Below, piece after piece: positions 47,564 through 60,375 of a stretch of 64,000 nt of DNA; the stretch's first letter is position 1, and each line of letters opens with the position of its first letter. The position numbers and the translations under genes are program-made. The stretch comes from Theobroma cacao (Eukaryota > Streptophyta > Magnoliopsida > Malvales > Malvaceae), in the NCBI RefSeq assembly GCF_000208745.1, contig NC_030854.1, positions 5,971,789-6,035,788 of the forward strand, written 5' to 3'. The notes beneath the pieces were generated by a model that saw only the letters and a list, made by a program, of their open reading frames with translations, did not search any database and was not told the DNA's origin.

Positions 47564-50386
47564 ATGGTGGGAGTCCTTAACATCCCCAAACTCCCGCTTT
47601 TCTCCCCACTTTCCCTGCGTAAACCATCAAGACCCTTCATTTCCGTTAAAGCCTCTTCGGAATCTTCAGATTCCCAAGCCAGTCCTGCTTCTACAAGCAC
47701 CAAGGAAGAGCAAAAACCAAGCTTTGCTTCTTCTTCAACAGCAACAACATTTGCTCCTCCTCCAAACTTCAAGCCACCAGAGCCGAAGCGGTTTACGGTT
47801 AGACCAGATAAGACTTGGGATATCCTTGGGGCATCTCTTGCCTTGTTCTTCCGGTTGGGAACTGGTGTTTTTGTTTCTGGGTATGGAGACTTCTTTTCTT
47901 TTCTTCTTTTGTTTGTTTATTTTCTTTTGTTGGAATTCATTGGACTTACTTGTTCGTTCTGAGAAAATCGAAGGGTTTATATAAAATGGAATCAAATTTT
48001 AGTTATGTGGAAAGTGGAATGAATTTGAATTACTTCATAATTATTTGGTACTGGAGCTCCGGTGGCATTGGACTTGTAAGTGGCAGAACGTAGATTGAGT
48101 ATGCTTGACAAACTAAAGTCTGAACACAATGAAATTGAGGTCTATAAAGTGTAAAAATCAAGTTGAATTTTTTATCTGGATATTTGGTGTTTTACACCTC
48201 TGGAAAAATTGTTAATGATAATTAATGTTTACGAACAAAATGTAGATAGTCCTACATTCCATTTCTAAATAGAAGAAGAGGCTGTATTTGTGGCACTTCA
48301 CTTGATTCTTGGTAATGACATTGGCCTTGTAGGTTTCTTCTAATAATCTTGTATGTTATTGTACTGTGGCAGCTATTCCGCGTCTTTTGTTTCTGAGAAT
48401 GAAATTCCACCTGGCCAATATTGTTTAGAAGTAGGAGGTATGGGGTTACTTTTTGTTTCATTTCCTTATCATTTTTGTCAAATGTCTGATGCAAGTCCAG
48501 ATTCTGGTGAAAAAAGGGAAGCAAAGCATTTATTTTGTAGTTGAGTCTATTTGTCTAAATAGTATTCAGATTTCAAATTCTGGAAATTTCATAGTTAAAT
48601 TTTGATGGGATAGCTGTATTGAACAGGCTCTAGGGTGAAAGAGACCTCAAAGATAGGCCCTCGTCCAGAGAAGCCTATTGAGATATATGAGTTTGAAGGG
48701 TACTCAAATTTCCATTTCTTTTTCTTTTTCCCCTGTTTAATGCTTGCATTAATTGCTGACTTTCATTATCATTTTTACCCTTTATCCTGTCCTGTAGCAT
48801 TTCATGTTTCATTTCTGATGAAGAAAAGATTGACTCTGCGTGTTTTTTGTTTTTGCCCCTTGAAATTATGGATAATGGCGGACTGCATACAACTCCAGTT
48901 GTCCATTTTGTCGAAAGGTATTAAATACTCCGCATTTATAACACTTTTTTACTTTTATTGCATTCAATAGTTGGGTTTTCTTGCTGTCATTATGGAGATA
49001 AATGTAATGGAGCAAATGTCTTATTAGATACTATCTTACGCAACCTAGACATGGCCATGTTACCTTGTTTGTGGAAAATACCAACTTCAATATAACACCT
49101 GGATAAGGTGTTACTCTGAAATTTGATTGAATGGTTCCATTTAACATGACAGGAGTCACAGACATCATCATTTAGCTCTTGATGCATAGCATTTGTGGTT
49201 CTAGTTGGTGATAGAAATACTTCCCCAAATTGCCCCAAAGAGGACCTATATTGAGTTTTGCTGCGCATATTTCCCTAATAAACCTTTAGTTGGAACTATA
49301 GTCGCTAAGCATGGTGTATTAGGGCCATAAGGAACTTCAATGTTTTTCACTGACATACGACTAAAATCATTTTCCATGAACTTCCTCATGTTTTAGACTG
49401 ACATTTTATTCATATGCAGGTTAGGGAAATTGTTGCAGTTTTGGATCTTGATGTTCTGTTTTATCCTTGCCCCAAAAATGGTCCAAATTTTCGTCCCAAG
49501 GTCACTCAGATGGGTGGAAAGCAGCAGTTCCCCTACATGGTTAGATATGGTTTCTGTCCTTCGGTCCTCAGCATCTTACTGAGTTTATTCTTATCCCTCA
49601 CCTTTTTCCCCTGGTTTGGTTCTTGAGTTTTGTACTTTTGTTTGTATTAAAGCCTTTGAATTGATATTAAAAAGAGTGATGCCAAGTTGGAGTTCAACTT
49701 AAACGTTGTTTTTCATTTCAGGTGGATCCAAATACAGGAGTTGCTATGTATGAATCAGATGAAATAATAAAGTATCTGGTTGGAAAATATGGTACATGTA
49801 GTCACAACTACATAATATCGCTATGATTATTCATTTTTCCTTCTTTTTGATATACAGATCATTTTTGTGAAAATATCAATACTAGATGCGTAGATTTAGA
49901 CTCCCATTTTTATAGTGAAGTAGTTGCTTTCTGTTTCTTCAATTGGCCTTTCAGAAAATTCTAGTAAGTGTATTGCCTTACTTTTTCTAGTTTAAGAGCT
50001 ACTTGTGTAACATGTCTTGATTACTACCTCTTCTATGCTTTTGCATATTTTAAGATATCTCAGTTTTCAACTTATGTTACTTTTTTATACAGTAACTTAG
50101 TTTGCTATAGTCACCTACTCATCTACCCTGTTCTCTCTTGTTTTAGGTGATGGAAGTGTTCCATTCATGCTATCACTTGGTCTACTGACGGTTGGCATTT
50201 GTTTTTATAATAATTGTTCTTTTTTTCTATGAGACAGTAAATTTGGTCACTCTTTATAGAACAGTCCTAAAATTTTCTTGTACTGCAGACACTGACTGCA
50301 GGTTTTGCCATGATCGGTCGCATGGGAAAGGTAAGATGTATATGACAATCTTATTTTATTAAATTCTGAAGATATCTGGGAAGAAG

Positions 50387-50417
<31 letters not shown>

Positions 50418-51660
50418 TTCCTCTTTTAATGCATTATGTGCATGTTAATTTGTCAAAGCAATTATGATAAATTGTAGATAAATATACTGCTTTCTGAAAA
50501 ATGTTATAAAAGGCACCCTAAATCTTATCATGTTTTATGCAGGGATCTTCATACACTCCATCAAAATTGCCTCCCAAGCCACTTGAGATATGGTCATATG
50601 AGGTTAGTAGAGTTTTAAAAAAATTTTGATGTTTGAATATATTTATGTTCAACGGTTTAGATTCCTTCTCCAAAATGTGAGGCAACTATGATTTCCCAAT
50701 AATACATGTTAAAAATTCCTACAGTTGCCTTTCAAAAAAAAAAAAAAAGCTGCAGTATATATATTATAGTTTTGACTTTAAAGTGTTTTTACCTCCCTTT
50801 TAGGGTTCTCCATTCTGTAAGATTGTGCGAGAAGTGCTTGTGGAATTAGAGTTACCACACTTTCAACGCAGGTGAAGTATAAATTATCAATCTGCTTGAT
50901 TAGGTCAATTTTAATAAAGCATCCTGTTTCCTTATATGTTAATGGTACATGAATATTCAACTATATTCGTTTACATACACTCTCTAATTTTAATAACGTC
51001 AGGGTTTGAGGTGTTTAAGCCATTTGTTCAATTAATGCTTTGGTTAAAAAAAGGTTCATGCAAATGCCATATATCCAGCTTCAGATTCATGCTTATGGTT
51101 TCACACAAGTCTCTGTTAAGAATTGAGAAACCTCTTTATACTTGCTTATGAACTAAAAAGTTGTGAATAAGGTAAGATATATCAAGGCACGTACTTGCTA
51201 CTAAATTTCCTTACGTCAAAACTGTTCTCAGTATGAATCATCATCGACTCATCCTCATGTTATCATTTTCAACGGTGGAAAATATTTCCATCAGTCTTGT
51301 GAGGATCTGATTGATTGGTGTGCCTTGATATGTCTTCATTTATACATTTAAGGGGTGCACCAAGACATGCTATTAAGACAATCTTTACTGATTGTTCTGC
51401 TGTCTTCCATCAGTTGTGCTCGAGGCAGCCCAAAACGACAGATCCTCTATGAGAAAGCTGGACATTTTCAGGTATATTACTACTTCTCTTAACAAGTTTC
51501 CGCATCTATAAAGTTATGATTTGGCCACAAGTGGTGAGAGGTTGGTATTTTCTTCAAAAATGGTTGGCAGGTGCCATACTTAGAAGATCCAAATACAGGA
51601 GTGCAAATGTTTGAAAGTGCAGAAATAGCGGAGTACTTAAGAGCTACTTATGCTCAATAA
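47564..51660 (+). CDS. Plastid protein with two glutaredoxin/GST-N-like modules (At5g03880-like)
   Basis: Twelve exons join in frame: 47564-47880, 48373-48437, 48627-48699, 48899-48917, 49420-49539, 49722-49791, 50147-50190, 50289-50330, 50543-50602, 50804-50871, 51414-51471 and 51571-51660, giving 341 aa (339 aa in Arabidopsis by memory). Residues 1 to about 40 form a Ser-rich transit peptide. A hydrophobic stretch (about 86-108) may be a membrane anchor. Module 1 starts YEFEGCPFCRKVRE with the CxxC pair Cys153/Cys156, then FPYMVDPNTGV and MYESDEIIKYL. Module 2 starts YEGSPFCKIVRE, where Cys275 remains but its partner is Ser, then VPYLEDPNTGV and MFESAEIAEYL. This tandem arrangement is a plant thioredoxin-fold family, and a redox or glutathione-linked role is inferred. 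All introns are GT-AG. The gene appears functional. Confidence 0.93.
50387..50413 (+). repeat. (CT)n microsatellite
   Basis: Twenty-seven bases of CT repeats lie in intron 8 of the thioredoxin-fold gene. The run is likely variable in length between individuals. Confidence 0.9.
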
Positions 51661-53532
51661 TTAATCAAAGCTTTCTTAGGGAGATTCCTCTTCTCATCTT
51701 GTGTTATGCATATTCCTAACTTTTTTTCACTTTAATGTACCCCCACATTGTATGTTGAATCACTTCAGCAGAGCTAGCTCAAGTGGAAAGGGTGGGTGGA
51801 ATTTGGCTAGGGTTCTTAGGTTCAAGCTGTGTTACTCCCTCTTATATTTGAATAAGGAAAAAGAGTTAGCTATGTTCCTATATTTTTTATTTTTGTTCTT
51901 TATAATGAAAAAGTGCTTCAATATGGCACTAAATATGCTGACATATGAGCTGCATAACATGATGCAGTGGCCATGTGTTTGTGTGCAGGGCATGGAGCCA
52001 GAAAAAATGTGCACTGGGGGATGGGGAATTTAACTTAACATAGACCAAAACAAAAGCAACAATATGATAATATATTTTTTAGTTGCTCTAATATAATATC
52101 ATTCTACTAAAAATATGAATGTTTGTTCATAATAAGAAAAGATATCTCCACAGAATGTGCTAACAGTAATTTTTATATATGTACAACATGTGTTAGTAGT
52201 ATATTCTTGTTCATAAATATAGGTAAATTTTAATTTAACAAAAGTTTATTGATAATCGTTAGAATATGTTATGTAATAGTAAAAAAAAAAATGTACTTCC
52301 TCTATTTGAATCATACAAAATAAACTAATACGTAAATATAAACTCACAAAAAGAATTAGAGAAAAAGAGATAATATTTATTAAATAACAAATATGGTTAT
52401 TTCATGCTTTTAATTGCAATTACATGACAAAATATTAACTTGAAAGGATGCAATATTTAAATTATAGAAAACTTAGGTGCTCGAGAATTGTAGAGGGAGG
52501 GCATGTTTTCTTTTCTTTTTCTTTTTTTTCCCTATCAGTAATTGCAACTATAAAATTTCAACAGAACTTATGATGCTATCTATAGAAGGAGAAAAATTAT
52601 TATCCAACCACGTGCCGTCATATGGACTACATGACATCATTAAAAATTATCATATAATTAATTATAAAAATGATTAATTTATTGATTGGATTATCTTAAA
52701 GACACATAGTTGGATTAATTAAAATTTATCTATGTGTTGTATACATTTATCTCTTAAGATAATTTAAAGATAATGTTTAAATTAGATCAATTAAAATTTA
52801 ATTATTTCTCATCTAATTTATCTCTAAATAAATCAAGATAATATTGAGATTTTTGACCAATTAAAATTTACCAATTGATCATCTAATTTATCTCTAAAAA
52901 CTTATTATAATTTGGAAATAAAATCAAGTTTGATCATTTAATTTATCTCTAAATAAATTAAGATAATTGGCCAATCAATAATCAAAAAATCAAAGTTTGG
53001 TCAATCAAAAGAATATCTATGAGTCATCCTGATTTTTCTTTAATTAAATTAATATAATTTAGAGACAATTCAAAGACACTAAATCCTCATGAATGTCTCT
53101 TATCTAGAATTATAAATACAATGCTCCTCCAAGCCATTTGAGGACCATTCAGAGATTGAGAAGAAGAATATTTTAGAAGACAAAGTTTCAAGATCAAATC
53201 GTGTTCAAGATCAAGTTGTCAAGACCCTTGAAGACGAAGTTTTCAAGATTAGGTCGTGTTTAAGATCAAGTTGCCTAGACCCTTGAAGATGAAGTTCTCA
53301 AGTCCATATCGTATCCAAGATCAATTTCGAGTTTGGACTCTTGGAGACAGAGCGAAAAAATTAATTAGAGGAATTCCAGAGATTGTAGACTCACATAAAA
53401 ACTTTGTAATTTGTCTCATAATTTTCAAGTCTAAAATCCGACGTGAAATTTGTGTGTACAAATTTCTAGTATGTCCAGTGAGACAATCTCTGCCTCTCAT
53501 CTTTTTTCTTCAAACAAATCTTCAAATTCCAA
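51661..53532. other. Intergenic leading into a retroelement 5' region
   Basis: The first several hundred bases probably hold the 3' UTR of the thioredoxin-fold gene. From about 52,680 a set of short repeated phrases ('attaaaatttatc', 'atctaatttatctctaaata') appears. From about 53,150 to 53,450 tandem-like phrases recur, such as GACCCTTGAAGA and AAGATCAAGTTG. These resemble the R/U5 and leader region of a Gypsy LTR element that leads into the gag start at 53533. LTR limits were not resolved. Confidence 0.4.
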
Positions 53533-55428
53533 ATGGCCCTCAAAAAGAACCTCATTAACAAACTCACTGTCAAGCCTGCTCAAGCAAATCTTGCAGTCTT
53601 TCCATCCTTATCATCAAGCACAGATGTCCCAACGCATCCATATGGCACTCAACGAAGGACAAAAGCTCTTACTAAATTGTATAAACAGACTTTCTCAGTC
53701 CTCAACCAAAATCCTCTATATGATACTTCTTCCCTAAGTTTTAAAGAAGTCTCTGCCATGCAACTTGCTTCCTCAAAAGGATCAAGTACAAATAAACTCC
53801 CATTCAAGGAAGATGATGGGTATTCAAGTGGTAACTTTGTTTCATCATGCCCTCGCCAAAGTTCCTCGTTAAAAGCGAATTTTGGAGCGATGGCTATCAT
53901 GACAACTAGAATGATATCTTTAAAAGAACAAGTTGCACTTATTGCAAAAGCTTTGGAATCTTTAACGACAAGCATTAGAAAAGGATGAGCAAATTGCCTC
54001 AATATTGGCAAGAATTAACAACTTTACTAGAAAGGCACTAGTTGATCATAGCCAAAACTAGTGTCAAAATTTTTAAGAAAATGAAGAGAATTCCACTACA
54101 AAAGTGGAAAACAATCTCCAAAAAAAAAAAATCCAATGAAGTGGTCACCATTAAACCTGGCAATTTTGGACACAACACGTTAACATGATATGAGAAGACA
54201 CGAGATTAAACAGGTTTGGGTTTAACATTAATGTGTTCGTGCCTAAGTGTGACTGACATGTTTAAGACATGAAAATTTTCATATCTTAACGTGTTAGACA
54301 CAAATAACACGTTTAAAACACGTTTAAATGCGTTTAATTAATTGTGTTAATCATATTATCGTATATAAATGTGTATACGTGACAAGTTTATCAACTTGTT
54401 AAAAATTAATAGTCAAAGATAATTTAAGCCTTACTTAAATAATTTTAAACAATTATTTTAATAAATTTGTTAAATTTTATAAAGATAATAATGTAATTAT
54501 GCCATGCCCAAACCTTAATTTTGAACTTTTGCTTTGTGATCATTTTGGATCATTTTAGATATTATTAATATTTTAAGGTTAGATGTTAATAATGGATTTT
54601 ATCATAGTATATGATAATGAATTTTATGTAGGTTATTTTTGTTAAATTTTATTATATTTGATGTTATTATTATTTTGTTTTATTATAATTGTTTTTATAA
54701 TTATTTATTTTAAACTAAATAATAAAATTTATTGAATTGTAAATATTTTAATTTAATCGTGTTAAATGTGTTATTAATCGTGTCATGTCCTATATTGACA
54801 TGTTTAATAAACGTGTTAATCGTATTGTGTCATGTTACATGGTTATTAAATGTATATCTATACATGTTTCAGATTTAAGATATGAATATTATTCTTATGG
54901 TGTTTGTGTTTAACCTTAATATGTTTCGTGTCTAACTGTGTCTGACACGTTTAAGACATGAAAACACGAATTGCCAAGTCTAGTCACCACCAACCAATTG
55001 AAGGAATTCATTAAGGAAGCCATCAAGGAATAGGTGGAAAATGTCACCCAACCTTCTTACACTTATGCCAAGCCACACTTATGGCATGAGGAAACTATAT
55101 GACTATCAACCTCCAAAGTTCTAACAATTTGATGGTAAAGGAAATCCTCATCAACAAGCTGCACACTTTATGGAAAATTGCAACAACGCCGGCACCTATA
55201 GCTATCTTATAGTGAAATAGTTTACTCACTCTCTAAAAGGCAACGCCTTTGATTAGCACACAGATTTGGAGCCTAGGACGACTGATAATTGGGAGCAATT
55301 AAAACTTGAGTTCCTTAATCGCTTCTACAACACTCACCGTTTAGTGAGCATGATTGAACTCACAACTTCGTGCCAATGGAAAGATTAGCCTATGATGGAA
55401 TTGGATCTTTACGCCTAGATGTGGTTAA
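53533..55428 (+). pseudogene. Ty3/Gypsy retroelement gag remnant
   Basis: The relic begins MALKKNLINKLTVKPAQANL (53533) and reads through to a stop near 53988. It continues in another frame with EQIASILARINNFTRK. It is cut by a hAT element (54152-54982) and resumes with TNQLKEFIKEAIK, FDGKGNPHQQAAHF, MENCNNAGTYSYL, SLKGNAFD, TDLEPRTTDNWEQLKLEFL and NRFYNTHRLVSMIEL up to about 55370. These are the capsid-domain blocks of plant Gypsy gag. Stops and frame changes make it inactive. The coding ends where a Copia LTR begins at 55429. Confidence 0.75.
54144..54990. mobile_element. hAT-type non-autonomous element, copy 1, in the gag
   Basis: The element runs 54152-54982 (831 bp). Its ends are TAAACCTGGCAATT and the complement of TAGACTTGGCAATT. 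The 8-bp flanks GTCACCAT (54144-54151) and GTCACCAC (54983-54990) match at 7 of 8 positions, the size expected for hAT. Subterminal words CGTGT, ACACG and TTTAAGACA recur in inverted order at the ends. There is no transposase. Confidence 0.75.
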
Positions 55429-58400
55429 TGTAGATCATGGATTTTAATTTTTTTTAATATTATTATTATTATGAACAATTCATAATTAAACCATGTGCAT
55501 AGCGGAATAAAACAAATCTAGCACGCAAACATATTGTAAATCAATCAATCGCATAAAAAGTCAAGAACACTAAAGGATTAGTGTTTTTACCTTCTCCTTG
55601 TAATGTAATCAAATCTTGATTCTAGTGAATTGTAGCAAATTCACTTTCCACACCAAAAGCTTGATTTTTCCACCAAATGAACTTACCATTTATTCTCTAA
55701 GAATACCTTCAACAAGAACCTTGAGTAGATAAGGTGTGGAATGTATACATGCAATGCACAAGATGGTAGCAAGACGTGTTCTCTCTTTTTCTGCTATGGA
55801 ATTTTTGCCAATCTTTAAGGAAAAAGCCATCAAATTTCGACAAAGGCTTCGTTTTAAGAGAGAAACACATGTTGTTGTAGCACCAAGATTCTTTAATGAC
55901 CAAGCATAAGTAATACTACAATTGTTAGAGTTTGCTCTTTATCAAACAACTCCTACCATCACTTGAATTACTTATCATGATTCAAAGAGTTAAATTAAAA
56001 TTAAATCTTTTTTAAATGAATCTTGACCATTCAATTATTAAATCAAGATTATGGTTGCATCTTGCATGCTCCATAATTTTCGAAAATAGTAAAAAAAGAA
56101 TTAAAGAATTTAATTCTTTAAATCCAATTACAATTATCATTAACAATCAATGATAAGGTAAGACTTCTTGTCTAACAAGAATATTACCTTATCATTATCC
56201 ACGTTCATTTTTAAAGTCTTAATGATAAAGAAAAGAGTTCTTGTCAAACAATAAATGTCCTTTTTCCATTATAGACGTCTAAGTGTATTCCCACACCTAG
56301 AAGAAGTCTTTCATCACTATCTTATCCTAAGACAATGATTGTCTTAATCTAGACAACACTTGTCTTAACTATGACACTACTTGTCTTTGGACTATCATAA
56401 CGTGCTGAGTCATAGAACTCAATAGTTTAACTTAAAAAGGAGTCGCCATCAATCTTTTTTATTTAGGTGCGATTGACCACCCAAATGAACCTTTTTTTTT
56501 TATGAGATCCTAGATTTTACTTAGGTTTATTAAAAAAATAAGTTCTAGTATATGAAACAGATTTGAGGTTTAGAAGTTCACTTACATGTGAGGAAGGTAT
56601 TAGCACCCCCACAACGTCCATTTAATTGGTACTTTATCAATTATGTTCCTTTAAGCCTTATTAAATGAAATTTAGTTCAATGTTTAATTCTATTTCCTTT
56701 TCCCATTTTCATTAGTTTTTTGAAATAAGAATTCTTGCTATTGAAAACTTCCAAAATCTCCAAATGCTTATGGCATAATTTTGGAACATTTTCTCCTCTA
56801 GAAATTCCCAAGAAGCCACTTTTGGCAGTCTTGAGATTTCATCATTGGAGAATTTATTTATTTAATTTTTTAATTTAATTTTTTATTTTATTTAAATATT
56901 TATATAAATCCATGGGTATCGAAAATTTTTCAAAACCTCCAAACGCTCATGGCATATTTTTGGACAATTTCCTCACTTAGAATTTCTCAAGAAGCCACTT
57001 TTGGCATTCTTTAGATTTCATCATTAGAGAACTTACATAAATTATGTGAACTCCTAATTTTTAAATGTCTAAAAAAAACATAAATAGAAATTAAAATTAA
57101 AATCATATATACAAACAACTTATCTAATTGGGTCGACGAACCCAAAAAAAGAACCAAACTGTAAATTCAGATACCAAATGTGAACTATTAGGAATGAAGA
57201 GCACTTCTCTAAACCCTATTCAAGAAACTATAATACTTTTTCTACTTTTTTATATCACTCCCTTTAATCAAAATAGTTTCGTTAGAAACTAAATTGATTT
57301 TCCTAGATCTAAAGAAATTGAAGCCCAATAACTCAAGAACTATTTTCTCTTTTTTTTTTTTTTCTTGTTTTCCCCTTTTTTTGACACTGTTGCTTAGCTA
57401 TATTTATAGTCAATGTGTTCTATTCCATCTTAAACTAGTTTCTTGAGTTTTAATTTAATCTAATTTAATCTCTCTTCAAACTTTCAATTTGATTAGGATT
57501 AGTGCAAATATATCCTTATCTTTTCATATTTATCTCCTTTTTTGTTTTTTTATCTTTTTGTTATTTTTTTTATTTCAAAATTCAATATCCCAAACAAAAT
57601 GGGGTGTTTACAGCTGTCCCTCTTTGAGCATTCCTTGAGAATCAGGAATTGCACAAAGATGTAGACATCATTTTGGCCAAAAAGATAATTTTTCAAAGAT
57701 AAAACTCTTCATTGAGAATGAGGCCACGTAACTTTAAAAGAAAATAAGAATGAGCGCTACGTAACTTTAAATAAGAATAAACTCCTCATCTAGAATGAGA
57801 CTGCATAACTTTAAATAAGAATAAACTCCTCATCTAGAATGAGGTTACGAAACTTTAAAAGGAAATGAGCTAAGGCTATGTAACTTTAAATAAGAATAAG
57901 CTCCTCATCTTGAATGAGGCTACGTAACTTTAAAAGGAAATAAGCTCCTCATCTTGAATGAGGCTACGTAATTTTAAAAGGAAATAAGAATGAGCTTCTC
58001 ATCTAGAATGAGGCTACGTAACTTTAAAAGGAAATGAGCTCCGCATCTTAAATGAGGTTACGTAACTGTAAATAAGAATAAGCTTTTCATCTTGAATGAG
58101 GTTACATAACTTTAAAAGGAAATGAGCCCCTCATCTTGAATGAGACTACGTAACTTTAAAAGGAAATAAAAATGAGCACCTCATCTACAATAAGGCTACG
58201 TAACTTTAAATACTTAAATAAATATGATCTTTGAATGCATATGATGCAAATTGCTATCATGGTATGCAAATGCTTAACTACTATAATGATGTTATGCATC
58301 TATATTTATGGTCTTTCAAAGGTCCTCAAATTGCATCATTGATTCACATATCTTCTTATATATGACTCTTCATACAAATGTATTTTTAATGTTTCAACAG

Positions 58401-58526
58401 AATAATGGTGCTTTGATAATTAGAAAACAAATGCTTACTTAAAACATATTCTTCATTTTATTATCAAAATGTACTTTCATTGCATATCAAGTAATGGAAA
58501 TAATCAACATCACCATATTCCTAACA
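55429..58526 (-). mobile_element. Copia LTR region with later insertions
   Basis: On minus the block begins TGTTAGGAATATGGTGATG at 58526, right after AGAGCAAGTGGAAAAT, which reads as the polypurine tract of the adjoining Copia element. The plus coordinate 55429 (TGTAGATCATGG) gives a matching ...CTACA end. Near this end lies the LTR-like text CATTATTCCGCTATGCACATGG in complement. At about 3.1 kb it is too long for a Copia LTR. The part from about 56,390 to 58,210 looks foreign (AAAGGAGTCGCCATCAATC and GGGGTGTTTACAGCTGTCC themes of other LTR elements). A target duplication was not established. Confidence 0.5.
57715..58210 (+). repeat. Minisatellite, period roughly 40-60 bp
   Basis: About a dozen copies of a unit occur, built of 'aaataagaatgagctcctcatct' and 'gaatgaggctacgtaactttaaa'. 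The most constant word is GCTACGTAACTTTAAA. Unit length varies because some copies lack the 'aataagaatgag' part. The array lies inside the Copia LTR region and is non-coding. Confidence 0.75.
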
Positions 58527-60375
58527 ATTTTCCACTTGCTCTAAAGCAAGTATGGCATGTCCCTCATCTCGAGACCTTCTAGGTGACCCTCTTAGCTCTT
58601 TTCTGTTAATCTTTGTAAATGAATCAACAAGTTTTTCTTTGTCAAAATTTTCGTCACAACCACTTCTCCATGCTGTATGATCTCTCGTTTGAGATGATAC
58701 TTTCTCTCTATATGTTTTGCTACTCTATTATTTCACGGTTCTTTTGAGTTAACCACGACTCCACTATTATCACAATAAAGTGTAAAGGGCTTGTCTGCAT
58801 TTGGAATCACTTCAAGGTCCACAAGAAACTAGTGGAGCCAAATAGCTTCTTTTGTAGCTGCACAAGCTGTAACATACTTTGCCTCCATGGTAAAGTCAAC
58901 AATATAAGATTATTTTACACTCTTCTATACAATGGTTCCTCTTTCAAAGGTGAAAATAGATCCTGATGTTATATTCATTAAATCAACATTAGACTGAAAA
59001 TCTAAATCAATGTACCCAGTTGCTACCAGGTCACTTCTAGAATAAACAAACATGTTATTCTTTATCCTACAAAGATATTTAAAAATGCACTTGACCACAA
59101 TCTAGTGCTCCATGCCCTGGGTTAGACTAAAATTTGCTAACTATTCCTACTACATAGTAGATATCTAGCCTAGTACACAGCATAACATACATGAGACTTC
59201 TTACAACAGAAGCATAAGGAACTCATCTCATGTTTTCAACTTCTTGTTGAGTTTTGGGTGACATCTCATTCGAAAGTTTGATCCTATGTCTAAAAGGCAT
59301 GAAACCTTTTTTGGAATCTTGTATAGCAATGGCTAATATTTTATCAATGTAGGCAGCCTAAGATAATGCTAGTTGCTTGTTCTTACGATTCTTAATGAGT
59401 TTGATCTCTAGAGCATAGCTAGCTTCTCTTAAGGTCTTCATATTAAACTATTGGTTCAACCAACCTTTAATTGTTGACAACAGTCTTACATTATTCCCAA
59501 TGACTAGAATGTCATCCACATAGAGTACTAGGAAACAACTTTTTGGTCCTATATTCTTTTGTAAACATAAGGCTCATAGCATTCTGTTAGAAACCATATG
59601 ATTTGACAACAGCATCAGATCTTATGTTCCAAGACCTAATGCTTGCGTAAGTCCATAAATAAACCTATGCAACTCATAGACCTTATGCTTGTGGCCCTTT
59701 TTAATGAAACCTTCTAGTTGAGCCATAAAAATGCGCTCTTCAAGATCTCTATTTATAAATGTGATCTTGACATCCATTTATCATATCTTGCAATCAAGAT
59801 GTGCAGTTATGAATAAGAAGGTCCTGATGGAGTTAAGCATATGTAGGACACCCCCAAGTTCGCAGATGACGTAAAAAAGGTTTATGCCTTATCCATAGCT
59901 CCCTTGGTGTCTTAGGCACTGCCTTGGATGGTGCAAAGTTGAGTAAGTATGTTGTAGTTTGCAAGCAATATCCTCATAATGATTTTGGAAGGGTAACATA
60001 AGACATCATTGATTAACCATTTCTAAAAAAGTCTTATTTCTTCTTTCAGCAACACCATTTTGTGGAGGTGTACTCGATGCTGAAATATTAGAAATTACTC
60101 CATTGTAAGCGAAGTATTGTTGAAATTCACTAGATAAGTACTCACCACCCCAATCTGATCAAAGTTGTTTCAATGGCTTCCCTAGTTGCTTTTCAATTTG
60201 CGTTTGGAATTCTTTGAACTTTTCAAAAGGTTCACTTTTCCTGTGCATCAAATACATAGAGTCATGTCTTGAATAGTCAGTAATAAAAGTTATGAAATAT
60301 TCATAACCTCATCTAGCTTGTATGTTCATTGGTCCACATACATCTATGTGTACCAAATTTAGAATGTTTGGCATT
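58527..60375 (-). pseudogene. Ty1/Copia pol remnant (integrase, reverse transcriptase, RNase H)
   Basis: Reading on minus, the integrase core comes first (GYEYFITFITDYSRH, GGEYLSSEF, STPPQNGVAERRN; about 60360-60000). The reverse transcriptase part follows (VLYVDDILVIGN, then the GWLNQ and KTLREASYALEIK blocks; about 59530-59400). The RNase H part comes last (TMEAKYVTACAATKEA, PNADKPFTLYCDNSG, KHIERKYHLKREI; about 58880-58650). The order is integrase before RT, as in Copia. Many stops and frame changes are present, and gag with the 5' LTR is missing. The upstream end is joined directly to LINE sequence near 60,375. Confidence 0.8.

Noticed and set aside
53649..54011. Minus-strand frame of 120 codons
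   Set aside because: It is antisense to the Gypsy gag reading frame, which has clear family blocks.
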